Shown here in pieces: positions 45,227-53,903 of a stretch of 64,000 bases of DNA. Both the position numbers and the translations under genes were made by a program. Source of the stretch: Glaciecola flavus (GTDB taxonomy: Bacteria; Pseudomonadota; Gammaproteobacteria; Enterobacterales; Alteromonadaceae). The notes under the pieces were generated by a model that was not told where the DNA came from, searched no databases, and worked only from the letters and a program-made list of their open reading frames with translations. The stretch covers positions 186,001 through 250,000 of the forward strand of contig NZ_JBHRSW010000014.1 of assembly GCF_042646125.1 (NCBI RefSeq), read 5' to 3'. Positions within the stretch are counted from its first letter, which is position 1. Every line of letters starts with the position of its first letter.

Positions 45227-46715
45227 ACTTGAGTGCTTCCTTAAACGGTTTTGGATATTGTAGACGCAGGAAAGACCATTGAATAGCTTGTTTTTCTACC
45301 CCCATTTTTTCATGGATGTTTTTCCAGCTATTTGCTGCGGCCTCCAGCGCTTTTCGAGGCGATATTTTTTGGTTTACTGCCGCATTCAAATATCGCCTTA
45401 GCTCACCCATATATAGTTGTTGCCCATTCATGTAAAAATCAGGGATGCAATTTTTCATGCTATTTTCGTGCGCTTCTAGAAATTCTTGTGTGTATATGCG
45501 CTGAATATTGTTATCTTGATAATGCTCTTTTCTAAAGGGATCGAAAAAGCCTTTTTGCTGCGCAACCGCAGTAGTAGAAGGCATTGGCGACACGGCAAAC
45601 AAGGTAAATAAATAGGCGAGAACAGGGTCTTTTACCATCGGAGAAAGTGTGTAATTCCATCCCCAATTAAAATAACCAGCATCGATAAATTGGCCATTTA
45701 CTGTGCCACCGGGCAAAGCGTCATAACGCAAATTGCCAACTAGGGGAGATTGATTTTCGACGAGATACTTTTGCGTGCCTCCCCAGCCAATATTGGCGTA
45801 TATATTGCCCTTTGCAAAAGTTCGCCAATTATCTACCAAGCCATCTTTGCGTGCATTAGGATGCATATAAGCCACACTACGAATAATGTCTTCCAGCACC
45901 GCTATGCCATGTTCATTGTCAATATTGGGTGAGAGGTCATCATTTAGGGGTAACTGCCCTTTTGCGTGAAAACGTGACCAAAACTCCCATACCAAATAAT
46001 TTGGACTTTTAAATAAAGCGCCACCAAAAATGTTATTTTGTGGATCATGGAAAAACGCTAAGTGTTGATCCAATTCTTCCCATGTTTTTGGTAATCGATA
46101 GGTATAACCAAATGCATCAGCAAAATCATTACGCTTAGGTAGCGTAGTGAGTAATTGATTATAAAACATCATATATACGTCGCCATCCGTCTGGTAACCG
46201 TAAAACCGACCTTTATATAAATCACCTAATTGGTAGTAGCGGTTGCTATCAAACCCTTGTGGCTCTATTTGCTTTCGCAACTGCGACACATCGGCTATTG
46301 CGCCAGATTCAGCAAGCTCTGGAATACCAAATGTTGCTGGCAAAGCTACATCCCATGAAATGTGTTTGAGTCGTTTATCCAGTAGTATTCGAGTGTTGAT
46401 ATCGTCTACAGGCACGGTTTCTAGTGTTACCTTAAGTCCCACTGCCTCGGAAAACCAATCTGCAATTGGCTTAACATTAAATTGACTCCCCTCGGGAAGT
46501 AGTAAATGAAGATTACTGCTTTTTTTGTATTGTTTGGCAAGTTCGATTATGTCAAGATGAAGGTTTTCGTTTGAAGTATCAAGCTTGAGTTCAGAAGATG
46601 TCAGTAGCTTACTAAGGGCAAAGCTAGGCAAGGCAGAAAAAGGCAGGGCATAACTTGCGGCTATACTACCAAATAGCTGGATAAATTGGCGTCTATTAGG
46701 TGTCACTCGACACAC
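45219..46715 (-). CDS. Extracellular solute-binding protein with Tat-type signal, no transporter nearby
   Basis: 498 residues with a GTG start. A twin-arginine signal (NRRQFIQLFGSIAASYALPF) leads to an ABC-type family 1 solute-binding fold: NLHLLLPEGSQFNVKPIADW, LKHISWDVALPATFGIPELA and YQTDGDVYMMFYNQ. It is of sugar/polyamine-binder size. No permease or ATPase gene is near. It overlaps the single-domain receiver and membrane kinase genes, so I infer that it presents a ligand to the kinase (as TorT does to TorS) and not to a transporter. Confidence 0.85.
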   Translation of the reverse strand: MCRVTPNRRQFIQLFGSIAASYALPFSALPSFALSKLLTSSELKLDTSNENLHLDIIELAKQYKKSSNLHLLLPEGSQFNVKPIADWFSEAVGLKVTLETVPVDDINTRILLDKRLKHISWDVALPATFGIPELAESGAIADVSQLRKQIEPQGFDSNRYYQLGDLYKGRFYGYQTDGDVYMMFYNQLLTTLPKRNDFADAFGYTYRLPKTWEELDQHLAFFHDPQNNIFGGALFKSPNYLVWEFWSRFHAKGQLPLNDDLSPNIDNEHGIAVLEDIIRSVAYMHPNARKDGLVDNWRTFAKGNIYANIGWGGTQKYLVENQSPLVGNLRYDALPGGTVNGQFIDAGYFNWGWNYTLSPMVKDPVLAYLFTLFAVSPMPSTTAVAQQKGFFDPFRKEHYQDNNIQRIYTQEFLEAHENSMKNCIPDFYMNGQQLYMGELRRYLNAAVNQKISPRKALEAAANSWKNIHEKMGVEKQAIQWSFLRLQYPKPFKEALKYD

Positions 46716-46820
46716 TCTTTTCGGCTTGGTATAGCATGTTGTCTCGTTAAGGTACTTTGTGTTTGCACATACAATTATCGTAGAGCCGCAGTGTTCACAT
46801 GGCTATAACCATAGCATAAC

Positions 46821-48347
46821 TTAATCAGAATGCTGCATAGCATCTAATAAATCTTGTTTGGTAAACGGTTTTTTGATGTGCTTGTGCATGCCAACTTGTT
46901 TACATCTTTCCGTGGTTTCGTCGCAGGCATCAGCGGATAACGCGTAAATTAGTGGTTTGGTCTCCAAATCCATCGCATTGATTTCTTTTGCTGCCTGAAA
47001 ACCATCTTTCACGGGCATATTCAAATCCATTAGGATATGTTCATAACTAGGGCCATTTGCAACCATATCTAAGGCTTCTTGGCCATTTTGTGCGGCATGC
47101 ACTTCAGTGCAGTGTGCTTGCAGCATATTGATGGCTATTTCAAGATTAATATCATTGTCATCCACCACTAATACTCTGCCAAAGCGTTTATCGGGCGCTT
47201 TGTGACCAACGTAGCCGTTCACTTTTTCGTGATTGGATGCACTCTGCCTCACCGCTTTGGGTAAATTAAGACTAAAGGTAGTTCCTTTTCCTACTGATGA
47301 CTCAACGGTAATAGTATGTCCCATTGCACTTGTCAGTTTTCTAACGATTTCTAGGCCTAAACCGGTGCCTAAAAAACCATAGTCTGTTGCCAGTTCATCT
47401 CGGCTGTAGGCATCAAATATCCGCTTGGGTGACACAATACCGATACCGGTATCAATGATTTTCAATTGCACACTGCTTTGTTCAGCGATAATCTCAATTT
47501 TTACACTACCTTGCTCGGTAAATTTAACGGCGTTGTTGACAATATTGGTGATCACCTGCGTAAGCCGTACTTTGTCCGAAAGCACTACAAGGTCTTCATT
47601 TTTTGGATAGACAACACTTAAATTTATCCCTTTGTCTTTTGCCTTTGCCTCAAAAAGGCGGTGCACATAATCGACCACAGATTTTAAGGAAATAGCTTCG
47701 ATGTTGACTGAGAATACTTCGTCATTTAGTTCTGAGATCGCTAGCAAGTCATCGAGCAAATAAAGTAGTTGTTTTCCACATTCAGAAATTGTGCTGACGG
47801 TGCCTACGACCTCAGCACCGAGATTTTTGGCTTGTAGGTTTTCCGTCAGCCCAAGTATGCCGTGTAAAGGAGTACGGATTTCATGTGACATTCTGGCAAA
47901 AAATCGCTCCTTTGCCTGAATACTTTGTTGCACTTTTTGTTCGAGCTCAAAGCGCTTTTGCGCTTGCAACAATGAACGTCTTAGTCGGTCTGAATTGATC
48001 TCATTTTTTAATAAAAAATCTTGTGCCCCAGCTTGCAAGCACTCTAATGCCAATTCATCGTCCAAGCTCCCGCTCATCATTACAACAGCGGTGCGGCTAG
48101 CCATCGGTGCCTGTCGCAATTGCTTGATCATCTCTACGCCACTCATTTGTGGCATGGAGCAATCAATTAAAATGACATCAAATCTTTCTTCTGAGGCTTT
48201 TTTTAATCCCTCTATTGCACTCGAAGTCTGATAAATATTGTTAATAGTGGGAGTTAAACTTAACTCTTCACGGATGATTTTACGATCATACGCATCATCA
48301 TCCACCAACAAAACATTCATTTCGTGTACCAAAATATTGTCAGCCAT
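46821..48347 (-). CDS. Hybrid histidine kinase REC-HisKA-HATPase-REC
   Basis: 508 residues, soluble. An N-terminal receiver (VILIDCSMPQMSGVEM), a coiled linker, HisKA (FFARMSHEIRTPLHGILGL), HATPase (ITNIVNNAVKFTEQG, DTGIGIVSPKR, FLGTGLGLEIVRK) and a C-terminal receiver (VVDDNDINLEIA, HILMDLNMPVKDGF, ALSADACDE). Its first receiver closely resembles that of the REC-GGDEF-EAL protein at 41087 (both have MSG-D-L-A-L-E-C-x-x-A-G-A-Q-D-F motifs), suggesting shared phosphodonors. First gene of the minus-strand signalling run. Confidence 0.92.
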   Translation of the reverse strand: MADNILVHEMNVLLVDDDAYDRKIIREELSLTPTINNIYQTSSAIEGLKKASEERFDVILIDCSMPQMSGVEMIKQLRQAPMASRTAVVMMSGSLDDELALECLQAGAQDFLLKNEINSDRLRRSLLQAQKRFELEQKVQQSIQAKERFFARMSHEIRTPLHGILGLTENLQAKNLGAEVVGTVSTISECGKQLLYLLDDLLAISELNDEVFSVNIEAISLKSVVDYVHRLFEAKAKDKGINLSVVYPKNEDLVVLSDKVRLTQVITNIVNNAVKFTEQGSVKIEIIAEQSSVQLKIIDTGIGIVSPKRIFDAYSRDELATDYGFLGTGLGLEIVRKLTSAMGHTITVESSVGKGTTFSLNLPKAVRQSASNHEKVNGYVGHKAPDKRFGRVLVVDDNDINLEIAINMLQAHCTEVHAAQNGQEALDMVANGPSYEHILMDLNMPVKDGFQAAKEINAMDLETKPLIYALSADACDETTERCKQVGMHKHIKKPFTKQDLLDAMQHSD

Positions 48348-48543
48348 CTGTCGCTAGATATTCTTTTTAGTTTATCGACAGGAACGTGCATTCCGAGAAT
48401 GCTTTTATCATGGCTTTTTACAAAAACAGCCGACATTATTGCTTTTGCGTTATGTTAGCAATACTTGAGTATAAAACAGGCAGTTTATATTTTGCACGTA
48501 TTGTTTAATATATAAACGTTTTAGCTTGTGAGAGGTAGCAGTA

Positions 48544-48744
48544 ATGACAGGCAAAGAGTTCATAAAATTTTTAAGCAAACGAGGCATTCCACTTAGTTGT
48601 ATTGCGTCGAAGTTAGGTTGTAAGCTTGCCAATCTGCGCGCCATTGAAAAAATGGATGCAGTACCAAAGTTTTACCTTGAAGGTTTCTTTGCTAATTTTA
48701 AGGATTCATTGAGTAAAAAAGATAAAAAACGTCTCATGCCCTAG
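48544..48744 (+). CDS. Small hypothetical basic protein
   Basis: 66 residues, starting MTGKEFIKFLSKRGIPLSCI, preceded by GAGAGGTAGCAGTA, a good ribosome site. The sequence is helical and basic with a possible HTH-like segment (IPLSCIASKLGCKLANLRAI). I do not recognise a family. It stands alone before the antiporter gene. A real gene is likely but not certain. Confidence 0.55.
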   Translation: MTGKEFIKFLSKRGIPLSCIASKLGCKLANLRAIEKMDAVPKFYLEGFFANFKDSLSKKDKKRLMP

Positions 48745-48869
48745 GGCTTGTTGGTCTCTTATGTACAAACAGGCGCCAGAGTCTGTTGCCGAATACAAAA
48801 GATTTGCGTATTGCGCGGAGTAAAGGTTTAATAAACTTATCTTTTTTATTGAGCGTTCAATACATCTCC

Positions 48870-50453
48870 ATGGATTTTTTTCTGATATTGGTTGCATTTT
48901 TATGCGGCTTTGCCTGTAAGTTTATTCATTTACCTCCCTTGGTCGGCTTTTTAACTGCCGGTTTTGTAATGAATGCCTTAGGTTTTTCAGCGAACGACAC
49001 CATTGAAACTATCGCTAACTTAGGCATAACCATTATGCTGTTCACTATCGGGCTAAAGCTAAACATTGCCGATTTGGCTAAGCGTGAGGTTTGGTTGGGT
49101 AGTATTGGGCATTGCGCAGTTTGGGTAATGATAATTGCGGGGTTCATTTCTCTTTTAACCAGCATATCACTCCCCTATTTTGTTGATTTAGATATAAAAC
49201 AAGCGGCTTTAATAGGTTTTGCTTTTTCGTTCAGTTCAACGGTATGTGTGGTCAAGATATTAGAAGAGAGTGGCGAAGGTAAAACTCGTCATGGAAAAGT
49301 GGCAATCGGTATTCTAGTAATGCAAGACATTTTTGCCGTGCTATTTTTGGTGTTTGCTACAGGAAAGCTCCCTTCTATTTACGCCTTTGCTCTATTTTTG
49401 TTGATCCCCTTTGCTCCTTTATTCAAACGCTTATTGAAAGAAGCGGGACATGGCGAATTACTGCCTTTGTGTGGGTTTGTCTTTGCTTTGGGAGGCTACT
49501 ATCTGTTTGAATCTGTTGGCGTAAAAGGTGACCTAGGTGCATTGATTTTAGGGGTATTGTTAGCGGGCAATTCCAAGTCGGTAGAATTGTCTAAATCTTT
49601 GTTAAGTTTTAAAGATCTGTTCTTGATCTGTTTCTTTTTATCCATTGGTTTGACTGCCTTGCCCACACCTGAAATGGCCTTAATTGCTTTGGGCTTTACG
49701 CTCTTGTTGCCGGTTAAATTTGCTTTGTTTTTTATCTTGTTTACCAAACTCAGACTACGCGCTCGCACGTCTTTTTTGACCGGTGCAGTCATGTCTAATT
49801 ACAGTGAATTTGGATTGATCGTTGCAGCGCTAGCGGTAAGTTTACAACTTTTAAGTGCGGATTGGTTGGTGATCATAGCTTTAAGTGTATCGTTTTCCTT
49901 TGTGATCACCAGTGTATTTTATCGACGCTCACACGACATCTATCACGAATCCAATCATTTAATGCACGGGTATCAACACCCTGTCCCACTTGCTGAAGAT
50001 ATTTACCCGAGTTTCAATAGTGTCGAAGTACTGGTGCTCGGTATGGGGCGAGTTGGTACGGGCGCGTTTAGGGCATTATCGGGAGAGCTTGGCAATGCCG
50101 TGTGTGGTATGGATGCCGACGAAGAAAAAGTCGCTCGCCTACAGCATAACAAGCTAAACGCCATTCATGGCGATGGTGAAAATGTAGATTTGTGGGAAAG
50201 CGCCGACATCTCAACACTTAAATTGGTTCTGCTTGCACTTCCCTCTATCGAAGACTCTGCCAATGTCACCAATCAGCTGCGCAATGCTGGGTATAAAGGA
50301 AAAGTAGCGGCAATCGCTCGCTATGAAGATGAGGTCAAGCCCTTGTTGGAAAAAGGCGTCGACCATGTATTCAACTTTTTCACCGATGCCGGTCTAGGTT
50401 TTGCTGAAGAGAGCTTAGATATATTAAAACAACAAAGCAAAATCACAACTTAA
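48870..50453 (+). CDS. Kef-type cation:proton antiporter with RCK domain
   Basis: 527 residues from the ATG at 48870 (MDFFLILVAFLCGFACKFI); the open frame runs further upstream to a TTG. About 11-12 transmembrane helices of the CPA2 family, with IMLFTIGLKLN, GFAFSFSSTVCVVKILEESG and VMQDIFAVLFL, are followed by a cytosolic Rossmann RCK/TrkA-N domain (VLVLGMGRVGTGAFRALSG). It probably exchanges K+ or Na+ for H+ with nucleotide control. It is shorter than E. coli KefC at the C-terminus. Monocistronic, before the bacterioferritin operon. Confidence 0.88.
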   Translation: MDFFLILVAFLCGFACKFIHLPPLVGFLTAGFVMNALGFSANDTIETIANLGITIMLFTIGLKLNIADLAKREVWLGSIGHCAVWVMIIAGFISLLTSISLPYFVDLDIKQAALIGFAFSFSSTVCVVKILEESGEGKTRHGKVAIGILVMQDIFAVLFLVFATGKLPSIYAFALFLLIPFAPLFKRLLKEAGHGELLPLCGFVFALGGYYLFESVGVKGDLGALILGVLLAGNSKSVELSKSLLSFKDLFLICFFLSIGLTALPTPEMALIALGFTLLLPVKFALFFILFTKLRLRARTSFLTGAVMSNYSEFGLIVAALAVSLQLLSADWLVIIALSVSFSFVITSVFYRRSHDIYHESNHLMHGYQHPVPLAEDIYPSFNSVEVLVLGMGRVGTGAFRALSGELGNAVCGMDADEEKVARLQHNKLNAIHGDGENVDLWESADISTLKLVLLALPSIEDSANVTNQLRNAGYKGKVAAIARYEDEVKPLLEKGVDHVFNFFTDAGLGFAEESLDILKQQSKITT

Positions 50454-50461
50454 ATCGAATC

Positions 50462-50480
50462 ATTAATGAGAATCATTATT
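50462..50480. promoter_or_regulatory. Fur box upstream of the bacterioferritin genes
   Basis: ATTAATGAGAATCATTATT matches the 19-bp Fur consensus GATAATGATAATCATTATC at 15 positions. It lies 90 nt before the first bacterioferritin start. Iron control of ferritin-type genes is expected, by repression or by relief through competing regulators. Confidence 0.75.
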
Positions 50481-50569
50481 TTTATAAATAACTGATATAT
50501 AAGGATAAATTTGATTATTATTGCCAGCTAAGATATAATTCGCGTGTTTTTAATCATTGGTGAATCCAT

Positions 50570-51040
50570 ATGAAAGGCGATACCGCTGTTATCAAAGTTT
50601 TAAATGATGTGCTTACCACAGAACTCACGTCGATCAATCAGTATTTTTTGCATGCGAGAATGCACAAAAACTGGGGTTTTAACAAATTAAATAGCGCTGC
50701 TTATAAAAAGTCGATATGTGATATGAAGCAAGCTGACAAGCTTATAGAGCGAATATTGTTTTTAGAAGGTCTGCCCAATCTTCAAGCACTAGGAAAACTC
50801 TTTATCGGTGAAGATACCAAAGAGTGCATAGCCTGTGACATCAAATTTCAGCTTAAAGAAATTCTTCAATTAAAAGAGGCAATTGCCCTTTGCGAGGCAA
50901 ATCAGGATTATGTAAGTAGGGAACTCCTATCATCACTACTCGATGATGAGGAGGAGTACTTAGATTGGCTAGAAACACAAGAGCATCAAATGGATGCCCT
51001 AGGTATGGACAATTATCTGCAAGCGCAAATAGAGGAGTAA
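50570..51040 (+). CDS. bfr: Bacterioferritin subunit, heme-binding type lacking ferroxidase ligands
   Basis: 156 residues. Heme-ligand M52 is present (SICDMKQAD), but of the dinuclear centre ligands only E18 and E127 remain: E51 is Asp, H54 Gln, E94 Gln and H130 Tyr. It therefore cannot form a normal ferroxidase centre by itself. Length and LIERILFLEGLPNLQ are typical of bacterioferritin. It is followed 4 nt later by a second, complementary subunit, so a mixed 24-mer is likely. Confidence 0.93.
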   Translation: MKGDTAVIKVLNDVLTTELTSINQYFLHARMHKNWGFNKLNSAAYKKSICDMKQADKLIERILFLEGLPNLQALGKLFIGEDTKECIACDIKFQLKEILQLKEAIALCEANQDYVSRELLSSLLDDEEEYLDWLETQEHQMDALGMDNYLQAQIEE

Positions 51041-51044
51041 TATC

Positions 51045-51512
51045 ATGAACGGCAATACAAATGTAATTAAGGGCTTGAATGAACTGCTCGGGTATGAACT
51101 TGCAGCCATGGATCAGTACTTTATCCATTCTCAAATGTATTTGGACTGGGGCTTAACTAAGCTTTATGAGCGCATCAATCACGAATTCGACGATGAAAAA
51201 GGCCATGCAACCAAACTCATCGAACGCATGTTATTTTTAGGTGGCGTACCAGACATGCAAACCCGTACAGGCCTAGAGATAGGTACGGACGTTGAGGAGA
51301 TGCTGGCAAGTGACTTGCGTGTCGAATACGAGGTGGCAGCAAAGCTCAAAGAGGTTATCAGTATTTGTGAACAAGCAAAAGATTTTGTGAGCCGAGACAT
51401 GTTGGTGGTGTTGTTGGACGACACAGAAAACGATCATGCACATTGGTTAGAACAACAACTTGGTTTAATTAAGCGAATTGGCTTACAAAACTACACGCAA
51501 TCACAGTTATAG
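51045..51512 (+). CDS. bfr: Bacterioferritin subunit, ferroxidase type lacking the heme methionine
   Basis: 155 residues. The ferroxidase ligands are all in place: E18, E51, H54, E94, E128 and H131 (a one-residue insertion shifts the last two). The heme ligand position 52 is Lys instead of Met. Together with the preceding subunit it supplies the missing function, as in two-subunit bacterioferritins of Neisseria and Pseudomonas. It stores and oxidises iron. A terminator follows. Confidence 0.93.
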   Translation: MNGNTNVIKGLNELLGYELAAMDQYFIHSQMYLDWGLTKLYERINHEFDDEKGHATKLIERMLFLGGVPDMQTRTGLEIGTDVEEMLASDLRVEYEVAAKLKEVISICEQAKDFVSRDMLVVLLDDTENDHAHWLEQQLGLIKRIGLQNYTQSQL

Positions 51513-51539
51513 GAAAAATATTGGTCTTCTCACCCAAGG

Positions 51540-51986
51540 TCAATTGCGGGTGATAAAAAATACACTAAAAGGCGATGAGACAAACTCTTCGCCTTTTTTT
51601 ATTGTAAATTGTAACTGCCATTGCATTTCTTCAATATTACACGACCCCAAAAACGTTGTGCCTTCATTAATCTTTTTTCCTTGCTCGAACATAACTGGAG
51701 TTCTGCCCATGTACATATTTACGCCTTCGATGTGAGCACTGTTTATTTGGTAGCCACTTGGGAGAGAAAAAACAATACTCAGCATTTCTTCACTTATCGG
51801 CATCTGTTTAAAATTTATGCTTATCGCCCCGTATTTACTGGTAATTTCACATTGATTACTTTGTAAACGGCAGGCAGAATCACGATTTAACACATCATTA
51901 ACACCCACCTGTTTGTATTCGGAAAGCAATACCAAACAAAGGAATGTAGCCAGTATGACGAGTCCTGATATCGTTTTTTTATTCAC
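51540..51986 (-). CDS. Hypothetical membrane-anchored protein
   Basis: 148 residues. An N-terminal hydrophobic segment (about 5-21) anchors a beta-rich periplasmic domain with one cysteine pair (SACRL, NQCEI) plus a later cysteine (LGSCNIEE). It is convergent with the bacterioferritin operon, and the operon's terminator lies inside its 3' end. An FNR box stands 28-41 nt upstream of its start, between this gene and the cbb3 genes. I do not recognise a family. Confidence 0.6.
   Translation of the reverse strand: MNKKTISGLVILATFLCLVLLSEYKQVGVNDVLNRDSACRLQSNQCEITSKYGAISINFKQMPISEEMLSIVFSLPSGYQINSAHIEGVNMYMGRTPVMFEQGKKINEGTTFLGSCNIEEMQWQLQFTIKKGEEFVSSPFSVFFITRN
51567..51600 (+). terminator. Terminator of the bacterioferritin operon
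   Basis: AAAAGGCGA-(TGAGACAAACTC)-TCGCCTTTTTTT: an 8-bp stem followed by seven T residues, 55 nt after the second subunit. It overlaps the 3' coding part of the convergent hypothetical gene. Confidence 0.8.
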
Positions 51987-52013
51987 AATTTGTTAACCGT
52001 AAACTTTCCTTTA

Positions 52014-52027
52014 TTGACCAAGATCAA
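52014..52027. promoter_or_regulatory. FNR/Anr box
   Basis: TTGACCAAGATCAA matches the consensus TTGAT-N4-ATCAA with a single change. It lies 437 nt before ccoN and 28 nt before the divergent hypothetical gene. The only other FNR-family gene in the window is at 59841. It is the expected site for oxygen control of the cbb3 operon, but an inserted palindromic element now separates it from ccoN. Confidence 0.75.
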
Positions 52028-52123
52028 TCACCTTAGTGTTTATGTATCTTTTTGTTATTAAAAACTTTATCATGCACACCTGAATAGTTAGGAGTTTACT
52101 TTTCTTAAACGCACCACTCAACA

Positions 52124-52389
52124 AGAGGCTGTTTATTTTTGTTTATTTTTTGTGTTGGTTCTAAAATTGGATAAGACAAGGCGTAGTTGGCGCAGTTTGG
52201 TGGTTCCAAACAAGACAACTACAACGAAGAACTATCCAATTTTAGAGCCAACCCTTCGGGCTGTGGCCATTAATTCGTCACACAGCCTCTAAATTCACTC
52301 ATTTGGAACCACCAAACCACTTGAATTTAGCGTTGTTTGACGAATTAATGGCCGGCAGCAGAAATAATAAACAAAGATAAACAGCCTCT
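52124..52389. repeat. 266-bp nested palindromic element in the ccoN leader
   Basis: Terminal inverted repeats of 24 bp (AGAGGCTGTTTAT... at 52124-52147 and its complement at 52366-52389, one mismatch). Two large internal hairpins follow. Hairpin 1: arms 52155-52173 and 52233-52251 (18/19), enclosing GTAGTTG/CAACTAC and GTTTGG/CCAAAC. Hairpin 2: arms 52265-52280 and 52338-52353 (16/16), enclosing CTAAATTCA/TGAATTTAG and TTTGG/CCAAA. The tips are complementary to each other (52195-52210 with 52302-52317, 16 of 16). No open frame. It looks like a non-autonomous mobile element. Confidence 0.85.
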
Positions 52390-52463
52390 AGGATGACTAA
52401 TAATAAAAGTAAAATCACCCTGTTCTAATTCCATTTTATTTCTATACACGGAAATTTTTAGTT

Positions 52464-53903
52464 ATGAGCGAAACAAGTCAAGTTAAGCCAAACTACAACT
52501 ACAAAGTAGTGCGGCAGTTTACCATCATGACGATTGTATGGGGTATTGTGGGTATGTCGGTCGGCGTATTAATAGCTGCTCAGTTATTTGCGCCAGCCTT
52601 AAACTTTGACATTCCATGGCTCACCTACTCTCGGCTTCGACCTTTACATACTAACGCAGTGATCTTTGCGTTTGGTGGATGTGCATTATTTGCTACCAGT
52701 TATTACATTGTACAGCGCACTTGTCAGGTCAGGTTGTTTAGTGACAAATTAGCTACCTTTACCTTTTGGGGTTGGCAAGCGGTTATCGTGTTAGCAGCCG
52801 TTACCTTGCCACTAGGTATCACAGCTAGTAAAGAATACGCTGAACTTGAGTGGCCAATCGACATTTTGATAGCCCTAGTCTGGATCGCTTATATCATTAA
52901 CTTTTTTGGCACGTTGATTATTCGTAAAACATCGCATATATACGTAGCTAACTGGTTCTTAGGCGGTTTTATGCTCACAGTTGCGGTATTGCATATCGGA
53001 AACAGCATGGCAATACCTGTAAGCATGACTAAGTCATATTCTATTTATGCAGGTGCGGTTGATGCCATGATGCAATGGTGGTACGGGCACAATGCTGTAG
53101 GCTTTTTCCTAACCGCTGGATTCTTGGGTATGATGTACTACTTTGTACCGAAGCAAGCGGGTCGTCCTGTATATTCCTACCGCTTGTCTATCGTGCACTT
53201 TTGGGCCTTGGTATCTCTCTACATTTGGGCGGGTCCACACCACTTACATTACACTGCCCTGCCTGACTGGACGCAATCACTCGGTATGGTCATGTCAGTT
53301 ATTTTGTTTGTCCCATCATGGGGTGGCATGATCAACGGTATCATGACCTTGTCTGGTGCTTGGCATAAATTGCGCACTGACCCTATTTTGCGTTTCCTTA
53401 TTGTTTCTTTGTCATTTTATGGTATGTCGACCTTTGAAGGGCCCATGATGGCAATCAAAACTGTCAACGCTTTATCTCACTATACTGATTGGACTGTCGG
53501 TCACGTCCACTCTGGTGCACTAGGTTGGGTAGCCATGGTTTCTATCGGTTCGGTTTACCACTTGATCCCTATCCTTTTTGGTCAACCCAAAATGTACAGC
53601 ACTAAATTGATTAATATCCATTTTTGGCTAGCGACTATCGGCGTGGTTTTATACATTGTTGCGATGTGGATGTCTGGTGTACTACAAGGCTTAATGTGGC
53701 GTGCAGTCAATGCAGACGGCACTTTGACCTATTCATTTGTAGAATCCTTAGAAGCCTCAAAACCATTCTACGTGGTGCGCTTTATTGGCGGTGTGTTTGT
53801 CGTCGCAGGTATGCTAATTATGGCCTATAACTGCTATCGCACAGTCACAGCACCTAAATCGGCGTCTGTCGAGGGTGAATTAGCTTTGGGAGGTGCCAAA
53901 TGA
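52464..53903 (+). CDS. ccoN: cbb3-type cytochrome c oxidase subunit I
   Basis: 479 residues, about 12 transmembrane helices. It holds the low-spin heme b and the heme b3-CuB centre that reduces O2 and pumps protons. Heme and copper ligands are visible: LRPLHTNAVIFAFGG, WWYGHNAVGFFL, the cross-linked Tyr in MYYFVPKQ, AGPHHLHYTALPDW and DWTVGHVHSGALGW. High-affinity oxidase for low oxygen. Its stop overlaps the ccoO start (ATGA). Confidence 0.97.
   Translation: MSETSQVKPNYNYKVVRQFTIMTIVWGIVGMSVGVLIAAQLFAPALNFDIPWLTYSRLRPLHTNAVIFAFGGCALFATSYYIVQRTCQVRLFSDKLATFTFWGWQAVIVLAAVTLPLGITASKEYAELEWPIDILIALVWIAYIINFFGTLIIRKTSHIYVANWFLGGFMLTVAVLHIGNSMAIPVSMTKSYSIYAGAVDAMMQWWYGHNAVGFFLTAGFLGMMYYFVPKQAGRPVYSYRLSIVHFWALVSLYIWAGPHHLHYTALPDWTQSLGMVMSVILFVPSWGGMINGIMTLSGAWHKLRTDPILRFLIVSLSFYGMSTFEGPMMAIKTVNALSHYTDWTVGHVHSGALGWVAMVSIGSVYHLIPILFGQPKMYSTKLINIHFWLATIGVVLYIVAMWMSGVLQGLMWRAVNADGTLTYSFVESLEASKPFYVVRFIGGVFVVAGMLIMAYNCYRTVTAPKSASVEGELALGGAK

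Noticed and set aside
45219..46715. Solute-binding protein as part of an ABC importer
   Set aside because: No permease or ATPase gene on either side; it overlaps signalling genes instead.
52155..52251. Integron attC site
   Set aside because: It is a long imperfect hairpin, but the R-box pattern (GTTRRRY/RYYYAAC) is not at its ends and no cassette array or integrase is present.
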